Source: Triglochin maritima
Lineage: Eukaryota > Streptophyta > Magnoliopsida > Alismatales > Juncaginaceae
Direction: 5' to 3'
NCBI GenBank assembly: GCA_963682175.1
Contig: OY821779.1
Coordinates: forward strand, 2,306,501-2,370,500
DNA: 64,000 nucleotides
Shown: piece after piece, positions 39,559-50,289 of the stretch
Numbering within the stretch: position 1 is the stretch's first letter
How the letters are laid out: every line of letters starts with the position of its first letter
Translations under genes and position numbers: made by a program
Notes under the pieces: model-generated
Told to the model about the DNA's origin: nothing
Seen by the model: the letters and a program-made list of their open reading frames with translations, nothing else
Databases searched by the model: none

Positions 39559-41906
39559 TTATGCCTTTTTATCAGATGGCTGATAAAGATGGACATCTCT
39601 TTCATTCGTTGCTTGGGTTGGCCTCGCATTCTTCTCCGAATTCTACTACCACACACAAAAAAAAATCATAAAATTGTCTATAATTTTGCAGACACAATTA
39701 TAATAAAGCTCGATGTACTCAAAGCAACTTACATCATGAACGGCATCACGTAGAAGTTTAAGTTGCTCCTCGGACACGGTTCCGATCGACCTATAATATG
39801 GAAAGCCAAAATCATGTATATAGAAGATAAATGATATTATGGTTACTAATTAATCAAAGACAAGTTAATTAAATGATGAAGCAAACAAACCTGTTCTATG
39901 AGTGTCCAAACGACACCTTCAGTGCATGGAGGAGTGGTGAGAGATCCCATATATCTGTAATATTTCCCATTACCTAAGTTAACGTGACTTGGATCCAAGC
40001 TGCCAACTTTCTCTTCCTCGTGGTGCCTGTCCGCTATGCCACGGATATGGGGCTCTAACTGAACTCAAGTAAATCACAAAGTTCATAATTAGTTTGCAAA
40101 TGATGCATGTCTTGTATAGTTTAATAGAGAATAAGTGGTGTAATGTACTCTTTTTTTTTTGCATTTATGCCTTCCATTTTTGTTTTATTTATATCAATAG
40201 CCTCCAAATTAACGTATCATCATCTGTACGGTTGTACACTTCAACTTCATTCTCATTCCTAAAATATGTCATCCATTATTATTATTTTCTTTAGATACTT
40301 CTCTTTAATTTTTATTTTTAGAGGCACTATGTTAATTAGAGTGAAACCTGTACAGTTATGTGATTTTTGAGTGACGTATCTACTATTTATGCGAGATGTA
40401 GCTAGGTATAATGATGTCAAGACATTAGGAAATTGGAATGTGAATACCATGATGTTGTTAGCATAATCTCAACAAGTTAATTGGAAGAATATAAAATGAG
40501 TGAGACCAAATGAAATGGAATTATAACCTCTTGAAGAAATGGCTCTGGGCGGCCGAGGTTGTATAGGACACCTAACACTGCAATCTTCTTATCAGCACTC
40601 TCATGGACCATGTGCAGCTCCAAAGCATACCTGGTGGATTCATAATTAACATAAAAATTATGGAATATTAACAAGAACATGTATGGACGTAATAATTAGA
40701 ACAGTAGAAATAGTTTTAAAACAATATAATATGCAGTAGAAAAATGATGGATATAGTAGAATTAGTAGATTTGAACAGTAAATATTTATTGTAGAAATAA
40801 GAACATAAACTGATATTAATTAGTTTGATATATGATTAAGTAGTGTGTGATTTGTAATTTAAGTTACTCACTGTTTGCCATTAAGGGTGTGTTCCGAAGG
40901 AGAATGCCAGTGCAATTGCTTGAGGTTATATTCCGTCCCATTCAAAATAAAGCTTCCGGCCCCAGTTTCCCATTTCAACTGCGTTCAACAAACAAACAAA
41001 AATCTTTCAAGTAATTTAAAAATATCTTATATCTTACGTACCCTTCAATTTCGGGCTACGTTTGCCATAAAAAAGGCGCTACCATGGGTTTTTTCTTCTT
41101 CTTTTTATTATTGTTCCCAAAACTACTCCTCCAACCATCCATTCATGTCAACGTTTGAACTTAATTATGTATTTATTTAGTGTATTAATGAGGATTTTAG
41201 AACAATAGCAAAGAAATTGATAAGAATTATAAAATCTATTTATAAGAAAGAAAAAAAGTCTTCAACATTCCATTAAGCCTGCTTTAATTAACTATTAGCC
41301 TCAACCACGATCGTGGTAGCAAAACATGTACCATGATGTCATGGCCTCTATTGACCAAAATGGCAGGTGCTGGGACATATCTCCGGCGAAGCTGCCCAAG
41401 CGTGCGTAGCACCACCACCTTCTCGTCCAACATGTCGATTGGCGATTGCATTTTGCCATTGCCGCATGCCGCCCACTCCTTGTGTATCGAACCCCAATGT
41501 TGGGGCCCGACATGGCTGTGCATTTGATAGCTGAACTCACTCTCATCCTCTGTGTTCAACACCCAAGAAAACACACTTATAATTCACAACATTTATTTCA
41601 AAACCAATTGGTGTTGAGCAGAGAAAAGACGAAAGTACGTAACAGACGACGTCTATTCCCCGACGTCTATTGGGTATAGACGTCGGAGTTATATGCGGCC
41701 GACGTCTATTCGATCTTCTCTATATTAGACGTCGGCCTTTGTAACAGCCGACGTCTATTAGACGACGAGTATTTCTAATTATGCAGTAGTGACAAGGAAT
41801 AAATGGCATGCTTACCAACTTCTTGTGATGTGCTGGGGTTGACATGCAACAATAGGAGTGCAACAAGCACAAAAGTTGAGAAGGAGAGGAATCGAGTGAG
41901 TTCCAT
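39559..41906 (-). CDS. Alpha carbonic anhydrase, secreted, with apparent 4-bp frameshift in exon 6
   Basis: Exons 41816-41906, 41332-41549, 40872-40978, 40528-40630, 39891-40058, 39733-39790 and 39559-39642. Exon 1 is a signal peptide ([20 protein letters not shown]). The zinc site is complete: HWHSPSEH and ELHMVHES give the three histidines, and [12 protein letters not shown] carries the conserved Thr. Alpha carbonic anhydrases hydrate CO2 in the secretory pathway, wall or plastid. Exons 1-5 are in phase. Exon 6 is 58 nt where 54 would continue the frame: GTCGATCGGAACC in place of GTCGGAACC-like sequence. As spliced, the frame ends at a TAA ten codons later, losing [17 protein letters not shown] and exon 7 (about 45 residues). 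The restored length would be about 274 aa. This is a recent pseudogene, or an assembly error. A CACTA end lies in intron 1. Confidence 0.82.
41638..41791. mobile_element. CACTA-type transposon end in intron 1 of the carbonic anhydrase gene
   Basis: Ends at 41791; read on the complement it begins CACTACTGCATAATTAGAAA. Inside are repeated GACGTCTATT / AATAGACGTC motifs in both orientations, a subterminal array like that of the neighbouring CACTA end but with a different motif. No left terminus is visible. The exon 1 donor is only 22 bp away. Confidence 0.6.
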
Positions 41907-42475
41907 TGTAAATCAAATGACACCCAATTGATGCGGAGAAGGTGAAGGGATGTGTTCGATTGTTTGAAGATGCATTGATATATGTAGCACAACATTAGAG
42001 GAGCTTAATTGACCTGGATAAGGGACCATTCAATCATTTACTAAACAAAATAGAGGCCTACATCTGAACTTAAACCATCCACCTCTAATCCTTTGGTAAA
42101 ACAGGTTTTATGAATCTATTTAAAGCTGTTTGCCTTGTATAACATTATCCAGGAATAAAGTAGGCAGTTGTCACGGATTAGTCCTAGCTAGTCAAGGCGT
42201 TCCAACACTATTTTTTTCTAAAAGAATTATGTAACGAATCTGTGCTTTGAATTTTGGTTATTCATGCCCTCCAATTTGAGTCGTTGGATACTTTAATTTG
42301 AACCATATTGTTCAATTATATATACCCTCCAATTATGTGTAAACCCTTACACTTTTGTTATGTTTTTTTTTAAATTTGATGTGATCAAGCTAAATAAATC
42401 ATCATGTTTAGATTCCCAACTCGATACATCTTAGGGTAATTGTGATTGTATAAAGCATGAAAATTCATTTAAAAA
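41907..42475. other. Upstream region of the carbonic anhydrase gene
   Basis: Contains the promoter of the minus-strand gene, with a TATA-like ATATATCA near 41974. The rest is AT-rich spacer. Confidence 0.4.
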
Positions 42476-44143
42476 AGTTTTTTTGTTCGAAATAATCATC
42501 CAAAAAAACAAAATTAGCATAATGTAAGGTTGAAAATTTATTTGACAAAATATAAAACAAATAAAAGACACATTTATTACCGTTTTATTCTAGGAAAGAC
42601 GACATCACAAATGTGTCATTTTTATTATACATGTTTAATGAAAACGACAATAAGGATATCATTTTCATATGGGAAAACGGTATTCGGTATACCATTTTCT
42701 CCTAGGACGAAAAGGAAGTCATCAGTCCCTTCTTCCCCACCAATTATTTCCTAAAACCACCAACCCCCTTTGCTCCTCCATCTCTTCGGTGATTTCTAGC
42801 CTCCCAGTGCCGCATTCACATGATCGAGTTATTATTAGGTACATTTTTCTTATTTTTTGTTAACATTTTACTTGATTGGTTGATAATTATTTGAAATACT
42901 TGATTTAGTTGTTTTAGAATTGTTTGGATTTCTTGTTAGGGTTTGGATTAGTTGTTTTGGTTTAAAATTGATTTGAGTTGATTGAGAATGATTTGAATTT
43001 GTTGTTTTCGTTTGGAATCGATTTGGATTAGTTTGAATTGGTTGAAAATTATTTCAATTACTTGTTTGGGTTGTTTGAGAATGATTTAGATTGGTTTGAA
43101 ATTGATTTGGATTGGAATTCGGTTGTGTGTATTTAGTTTAGGTCGAATTGTTGGATGGAGTGTATTTAGTTTAAGTCGAATTGTTGAATGAAATTGTTTC
43201 GAAGTTGATTTCTAGGTTTGTGTGTATTTAGTTTAGGTCGAATTGTTGGATGGAGTGTTGCTTGTTGATTTTTTAGGATTAATATAGTTAGGAATTAGAT
43301 GCAAGAGACACAAAGGGTGATGATCAAGACAATGTGCACGTTCTGATCTTCGGTTGTTTCGAAGTTGATTTCTAGGTTTGAGTGCTTGTGGTTTCTTTAA
43401 AGTTGTTGGATTTGGATGTGGTTTTGCTCTTCGAACGTCTTTTATCATGAGCCACACCAGCATGTCAAAATTTATTTTGTATTTTTTGATTCTTGCACTG
43501 AGCATATCTCGACATATTTACGCTCATGTGTCTCAAACAAAATTTATGAACATGACCTCGTTCTTGGGAACCAACATCTTCACAAAAATATGTCATTAAT
43601 GATGCACAGTCAATTTCGTGTGCATACTTTGCTCACAAAACATACTCACAGAAAAACAATCAACAAATTCAAATTCGTACTCACAAAACATAAACAACAA
43701 AACACAAACAATATTGGCAATATTTTGCACAAAACTCATCAACAATTAACAATCAAATATATTTACCAAAGTTTCTAATGGTCAAAATGTAAAACAAACT
43801 CAAATAAAAGTGCATCAAATCCAGATATACCAAAAAAAGACGAAGAAACCCCTAACCTTGGGAGGAAAATGGAGGAAGGTAAGGTGAGATAAGGTTTGGG
43901 TGCGACTTTTAAGAGACTTACAAAATAGTATCACAAATACGATTTTCCCATTTATGAAAATAATATTGTTATTGTCATTTTCATTAAACATATATGATAA
44001 AAACGACATCCATGATTTGTATCTCTGTAATAAAAACGGTAATATAGGTGTCGCTTACATGTCACATATTTTGTCAAATAAGTTTTTCAACCTTATATTT
44101 GGCTATTTTTATGATTATTTCAAAAAAAATCCTTAAAAAAACT
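42476..44143. mobile_element. Non-autonomous DNA transposon with about 250-bp inverted ends (1.67 kb)
   Basis: The left end AGTTTTTTTG..GAAATAATCAT..AAGGTTGAAAA..TTATTTGACAAAATAT is repeated inverted at the right end (about 43895-44143). The inverted copies share further blocks (TTTAATGAAAACGACAATAA, CATATGGGAAAA) over some 200-250 bp. The interior has degenerate GATTGGTTTGAAATTGATTT-like repeats (42870-43110) and three copies of GTGTATTTAGTTTAGGTCGAA. No transposase. Exact ends and target duplication could not be fixed; a MULE is the best guess. Confidence 0.6.
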
Positions 44144-44233
44144 CTTTAATTCAAAATATGCTTTTGTTTGACATTAGTTCATAGTTTTTAGGTAGTATTG
44201 AAAAGGTTAAGTTTAGCAATACAAAGTATTTAT

Positions 44234-44652
44234 GGTTAATTGCAGTCTGTCTCCCTAACCTTTCGGTCGTTGGCACTTTGCACCTCTAATCTTTAAAACG
44301 TAGTAGTTTGCCCTTCTGACCTTTCAGTTGTTGACACTTTGCCCTCGTCTATTAGTTTTGACTCTAAAAATAACCAAAATACCATCATCCCGAAAATCTA
44401 AAGTTGCCTCAAATTTTTTGAAAAAAATATTAAAACAATTTAATGTGAAAAATAAACAAGATACCTTGTGAGGTTATTTTCAATGTTTTTTTCTAAAAAA
44501 TTAGTTGTAATTTTAGATCTCCAGGTTAACGGCAGTTTAGTCTTTTTTGGGGTCAAAAACCAATAGAAGATGGTAAAGTACCAACAAATGAAAAGTCAGT
44601 AGTGCAAAACGCCAACGACTGAAAAGTCAGGAGTGCAAACTGCTATTAACCC
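44234..44652. mobile_element. MULE-type MITE (419 bp)
   Basis: The left end GGTTAATTGCAG...CCTTTCGGTCGTTGGCACTTTGCACC and the right end (complement) GGGTTAATAGCAG...TTTCAGTCGTTGGCGTTTTGCAC are inverted copies. Flanks AAGTATTTAT (44224-44233) and AAGAATTTAT (44653-44662) match at 9 of 10 positions, fitting a 9-10-bp Mutator-type duplication with one later mutation. Non-coding. Confidence 0.75.
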
Positions 44653-44662
44653 AAGAATTTAT

Positions 44663-47600
44663 ATGAGTTGCATATTTACGTAGTGGTCTTAGATCATTTA
44701 GCATCGATTGGGGGAACGAAGAAAATTCATGTGAACTCTAAAGTTTTTATTTTTTGACCTAGAATTCTCCACCGCCCCACTTTGTGAGAGAAATTGTGGT
44801 TCTAAATTAAGGTTGACCCAACACCAACACCAGGTAACTAAGGTACATTTTTTTGTAGCTACTAGAAATTCGAACCCAAAACCTGTGTGTGATTACACTT
44901 CTATATTGAAAGTTGAAACACACTTCTTTCGGGAAATTGGACTCTAAGCTGAATTCTGAGGCACAAAAGCCATCAGGAAGGCAGAAGCTGAAACAAAATT
45001 GTAGCTAATCTAGTAGTGTGGGGCTCGCCTGCGAATCAGGTTTTCATGGGCTTTCTACTTGACAGCCCTTCAGAAACTTAAAGGCTTAAGCCACTTCAAA
45101 GAATCCAACTTCAATTAATCCACTTCAGAAAGAAACTTCTACCTCATAAAATCCATAACTACATTTTTCAAAACCTTGCAAGGAGTAATCACTTCAAATC
45201 TGACTTTTAAAAACACTACCCACCTTTTCAATTTTTTAGAAATATTAATTTTCTAACAAAAATAAGTGTAATAATATGCGTTACAACTTACAATATAAGT
45301 TAAATAACGTGAAAAAATGATACTAAAGCAGAAGGTTAGAATGTGATTTGGATTATAAATAGATAGAATTAATGAGTCTTGATTGTCTGTACTTCTTATC
45401 TATTGTCAATAACAAACATCATTATTTGTTTTCTTTTTGTGGTGTAAGGTGACTTTGACGTTGAGTAAAGTTTTTTTTTAAAATCATATGATGTAATACA
45501 TACGTATAATAAGAATTAAGTGAAAATATGAGATGAAAAATAGAGAAGTTATAATTCAAATCTTGCTCCTCTGTAATGTGTGGTACTTGGACTGATTGCC
45601 TCTCCAATTTTTTTTAAAACCACTTATAAATGTTAACTAAACCCATATTTGACCTTTCATGTTCTGTTTAACAGTCGGTGTTGTCGAACTTATTAATAAT
45701 TGAATCTCCAACTGTATAAAAACAATTCACATCAATGATATGAGCAATGCAGTGTAGGAGTGAACTGTCTAGACACTCGTGTTACTCTTGCTTTTTCATG
45801 AGCTAACTTTTGTGTTCGGAAATTACAAGAAGCTCACTTTCTCAACGTGCGCATGACTTTTTAATGTCTGAACTCGAACTGTGGTAACTTTCACGATGAA
45901 TAGTCCACTTCATAATTCAAAAGCTAGTTTGCAATTTACGACTGCGGTTAAAGAAATGGAAAGTTCTTGACAACTTTGTGGCCTATGGATGCCCCTGCAC
46001 GATGTATCCACTACAATTGGTAATAAATAACTTCACTTCATTAGTCCATTTACCTTTTTCTTTAAGAAAAAAAATATTGCAGTAAAAGCCACAATTCCCA
46101 AACGAAAAGGTTTTCATGTAATTCACATGCCAAGAGTCTACCTTGATTAATCCAAGACCAGATATTTACCAACTTAAAAGATGAGTTGGGAATCATACAA
46201 GTTTAAAACGTCCAAAGAAGTGCCAATAATATATGCAGAGGATGGCCCTGTCTGTGTAGGGCACTTAAGTAACAACTTTGATCATTTTAGCCTGTGGGGC
46301 TTTTCTTCCACTTTCATGCATAACATATGTTGAACAAGGAAAAAATATCCCAAGATGAAACCTAGAATGGACCACAAGACCGAAGTTCCATGTTCTGGTT
46401 AGGTGGCTCTGTTATGTTGTGATTATTTTGCTTAAATACTATGGAAGGAGTGGAGAATTAGGTTTGCAAATAGTTGATTTTAGGAAGTTCTGAGTTTTTT
46501 TTTTGATTTAAAATATACACTTTCTATCTGAGTTATGGAAATAAAAATCAAAAGGTCGAAAATAATACAAAACTATGTGAATTTCTTAATTCGAATGTAA
46601 ACAAGTTCAAATTAGCCAATAATATCTGAACTCACCTATTGATACTAAAATCCTATAATAACCAGATTTCCCACGTTCAGTTAACTTGGTGAGCCAACTG
46701 AAATAGTTAAATATGATCGTCCTCGGTCTTAGACCATCCAGTTTTTTCATTCCTCAACCCACCTTCTTTTTTTTCCTTACTATTCACTTCTTAACCACAA
46801 CCCAACAAAACATACAACAACCTTCTTCTCTCATCCACGTTATTTCGGAGTCTATCTTGGTAAAAAAATTAAAAAAATTAAAAAAATTCTAAAAAATCAA
46901 AACAATTATAAAACGTATTTTCATAAAAAAAATTAAAAAAAAACTCAAACAAAAAATTCAAAAAATCAAATTCAAATTCAAAACCAAAACAAAAAAACAG
47001 ATATTAATAAAATAATAGACGACCGCGTCGTCAACGACCTTGAATTTTACCCGTTAATTTTTTTCGCTCGGTCGTTCACGACCTCAAAACAGTACCGATA
47101 AGAATGCTCTTAGTGGACAAAAAGTCATATACCAAGATTTAATTTAATTTGAAAAAATGTCCTCGATTTTTACTTTATTGAGTCCATTCAGTGACACTTT
47201 ATCAAGGTTCGATCCGAAGTCACTACTAAATGCTACTACGAAAGAAAGCAAGAAAACGGAAAACTTTACATTAGTTTATTTTGCTAAATGAATTTCCTAA
47301 CACTCACTTATTAAAAACAAAGAAAACCGTGTCTACTTTTCTGGTTTTCTGCATCACTTGCCGAAGATGAACATATATTATGCCTAGTCAAGGACAAAGA
47401 TCTTATATGAGATGGAACATGTTTTGTATCATAAGGAAATTACAAGGACATCAGCATAGTGATAGCAAAACAAGAAAGGGAGTGAAACTTCCTCTCTAAA
47501 GTTGGAGAACTTGTTACCATCTCAGCGATTAATAATGAACCCATTTATGTGCAAATAAATAATACCGACTATCACGCTTCCAATTTTTTTATCAAGGAAG

Positions 47601-47848
47601 TCCCTTTCAAACACCAAATTTTATGAGGAAGAAATGGCCATATGAAGTTGTGGTATCAAGGAAAGTGAGGAAGGCCACGGTGAGAAGTGGGTCACCAAAT
47701 CCATACTCATGTGGAAGCAGGAGGTCGCACTTGCACATTCATGTGTGTTCAATTTCCACACACAAAAGCAACATTTTTCTTTACTACCGTGTGTAGTCAT
47801 TTGCGATTGACATGAGATGTGATGCTCACTCTTGTTTTAGTCGTCTCT
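44663..47848. other. Long AT-rich spacer, no gene recognised
   Basis: No coding segments. The block 46730-47115 contains (AAAAATTAAAAA)-type low-complexity sequence followed by short GC-rich motifs (GACGACCGCGTCGTCAACGACC) and looks like an old MITE. I could not match its ends. Confidence 0.4.
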
Positions 47849-47856
47849 ATAATGAC

Positions 47857-49312
47857 TAGGGCTGTGCACCGGTCCAAACCCGGACCGGACCGGACCCGGA
47901 TAATCTTAAAAGTCCGGACCGGAACCCGGACCGGTTAGGGTCCGGGTTTGGACCGGACCGGTTACGTTTTGAGAGAACCGAAGACCGGACCGGACCGGTC
48001 AAACCGGTCCGGTCCGGGTCGGGTGGGGTTGGACCTATTTGGGATAAAAACCTGTGCAAATCATATTTTCATACGTGAATTCCTACAAATCTAATAAACA
48101 TACAAATGTTCCAGCCACAACTATCTGCAAACAAACCAAATAATATTCAACTCTTCCACAAAAGTCACAACAAAACAATATCTTACTGTAAAATTATCAT
48201 ATGCGATATACTAAGGCATAATTGACCTTGAATATCTTATGAGCTAAACAAAACATAAACAACAAACCAGGGTGCTGAATAACATATTGAGGTAAATCAT
48301 TGTTAATTGCATCATCAAGGTCTCAATTACACGACAAAATATATAAAAAAAGGACATACTTCACAAACCAGCAACACACCAACAGAAACATAACACCAAC
48401 ATGTCGGTGCAATTGTTTTGCAGGAACTCAACAAGACTTCACAGGAACAACCAAAAAAACGAAATAGAGTAATTTCGTTTCCAGAAAACAAATCCAATTC
48501 CTTACCGAAATCTCAAACCGAAACCCTCACCAAAAATCCAAACGCTGAAATCTTGTTCAATTGTCCTCTCGGAACGGCGCCTTGCAACGACGACGAGCAA
48601 ATCCTAGGATTCCGAACGGATTCCTCCGAATCAGGGAACGAAAGTGAAACGAATGGTGTGGAGTGGAGAAGGATCGTACCTTGGAAGGTTCTGGAGGCAG
48701 TTCATGGCGAGATTCGCGAGAACTCGGATGGCCGGAGGAGGAAGATGGAACGATCTCGGCCCGGGACGGATCCCGGCGGCGACCAAACCCTAAACAACCT
48801 CCGTCGCGCCGGCGGGATCGCGGCTTCTCGCCCGCTCCATGAGCTCCTCCATGAAGGTGAACCGTAAGCCCTTCTCGATCATGGAAAGAGACACGCCGGA
48901 GGGAGAGAGATCGTCGTCGGAGGTCTTCTTCCTCGTTTTCCTCGGCTTCTTCCTGTCCGAGACGGAGGCGGCGACGGGGAGGAGGCGGAGGGGTTTGGGA
49001 GGAGAGGAGGAAAGGGAGTTTGTGGGAGAAAGGTGGATGTTTTTGATTTCGATTTGGGAGAAGGGGTCGAAACTGTGGAAATAGCCGAACAGGGGTCCGG
49101 GTTAACGGGTTTGCACTTATCGGGTTACTCGGACCCGGGTCGGGTTATTTCGGGTTTCGTCGGGTTTCGGTCTGGACCGGACCGAAACCCGAATTTTACA
49201 AAAATCAGAACCCGAAACCCGGACCGACTTTCATCCGGGTCTGGACCGACCCGACCCGATCGGTCCGGTCCGGTCCAAAAACCTGGACCGGACCGGATGT
49301 TGCACAGCCCTA
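47857..49312. mobile_element. hAT-like non-autonomous element carrying a captured gene fragment (1,456 bp)
   Basis: Ends TAGGGCTGTGCAC and, inverted, TAGGGCTGTGCAA, flanked by an exact 8-bp duplication ATAATGAC (47849-47856 and 49313-49320). Both subterminal regions (about 47870-48030 and 49095-49305) are arrays of GGACCGG / CCGGTCC in both orientations, probably transposase-binding sites. The centre (about 48560-49080) is GC-rich coding-like sequence quite unlike the rest and has no transposase (see next entry). Confidence 0.88.
48560..49080 (-). pseudogene. Captured fragment resembling the 5' coding end of a plastid PPR/SAP protein (pTAC3-like)
   Basis: On the minus strand: a Ser/Pro/Arg-rich presequence-like start (SLSSSPPKPLRLLPVAASVS), basic KKPRKTRKKTSDDD, then GLRFTFMEELMERARSRDPA (48785-48905) and, after a stop and a reading slip, GLVAAGIRPGPRSFH. 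From memory this block is typical of plant pTAC3-type PPR/SAP proteins (EELMERARSRD...MIAAGLSPGPRSFH). The fragment ends abruptly at both sides within the hAT-like element, so it is a transduplicated piece, not a gene. Identity of the source gene is a recollection, not a search result. Confidence 0.55.
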
Positions 49313-49320
49313 ATAATGAC

Positions 49321-50289
49321 TATAAAAGGATGCATGTAGTTTTTGTTTCTTCCGAAGTTCACAAGAATGAAATATACACAACTTAACAGTCAATTATTAG
49401 AACTGAACGTTGTGAATGACATATCTACCGTTTTATCAAAAAAAAAAGAGTCAATTATTAGAACTGAACGTTCTGGAGTGGTACCATCACATCACAGTGG
49501 AATCCCTCTCGCGATTGTAATTTTGTAAATATGTAGGACTTCTCATGTATGTTTCTGATCCTCCTAGGTTATGATTTATAACCTTGGTATCTCCCAACTA
49601 ATGGGCTCATCTGTCATTACTACAAGATAACCACAAAACGACAAAATATTGCTCTCTTCACTGTTCAGGAATAAAATACACTAAGATTATATTATCATCT
49701 GAGCTGAGGTGACAGCAACTAGCAAGTGGAAGCAAATTCCAAGACAAACACAAGCAGGATGAAAATATCCAGGCAATAACATGACAAGTGCAATATAAAT
49801 TCAACAGGTCAACAGAGTGCAGGCAAAGTTGTAGGATATTGGAAAATTCATAGGATAGGATATTTAAACTAGAGATGGAGCTCAACCATCAAATAATAAA
49901 CATTTTTACACCACGTGAAGAAGACATTAACAAAGATAATTGTGGACTCGAGTAACAGCAGCACATGTGGACATGATTAGATTAACGCTCTGATAGAGAA
50001 CCAGAGGCAGCCGAGGGCATCAGAAGCAGAGCATTGAAAGGGGGGGGGGGGGGGGGGGGGGGGGGGGGAGGGGGGAAAGACACTCAAATCATGTACATGT
50101 GGTTCTTTCTTATTTACATGTTACAGTTGTGAGAATTTGTAGTACGTGAGTCCATTCCAAACACCTTGTTTTGTCATCGTTTTCTTCTCCTCATCAGCAA
50201 CCACCAGGCTTCGCCTGCTGGTTCAGATAATTCCGAAGTGTCGACCCTAAAATGGAAAGACAATTAAGATGGCAGTGTAGGCCTGAATC
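49321..50289. other. 3' flank of the MORN gene with a poly-G run
   Basis: Spacer and 3' UTR of the minus-strand MORN gene. The only striking feature is the homopolymer listed next. Confidence 0.45.
50040..50075 (+). repeat. Homopolymer G run (29 G, A, 6 G)
   Basis: Uninterrupted run of 29 guanines, one adenine, then six more. It can form G-quadruplex structures and is prone to sequencing and polymerase error, so its length should not be trusted. Confidence 0.9.

Noticed and set aside
48418..48867. Plus-strand open frame of 149 codons in the hAT-like element
   Set aside because: The minus strand has the plausible PPR-like homology; this frame is its antisense shadow.
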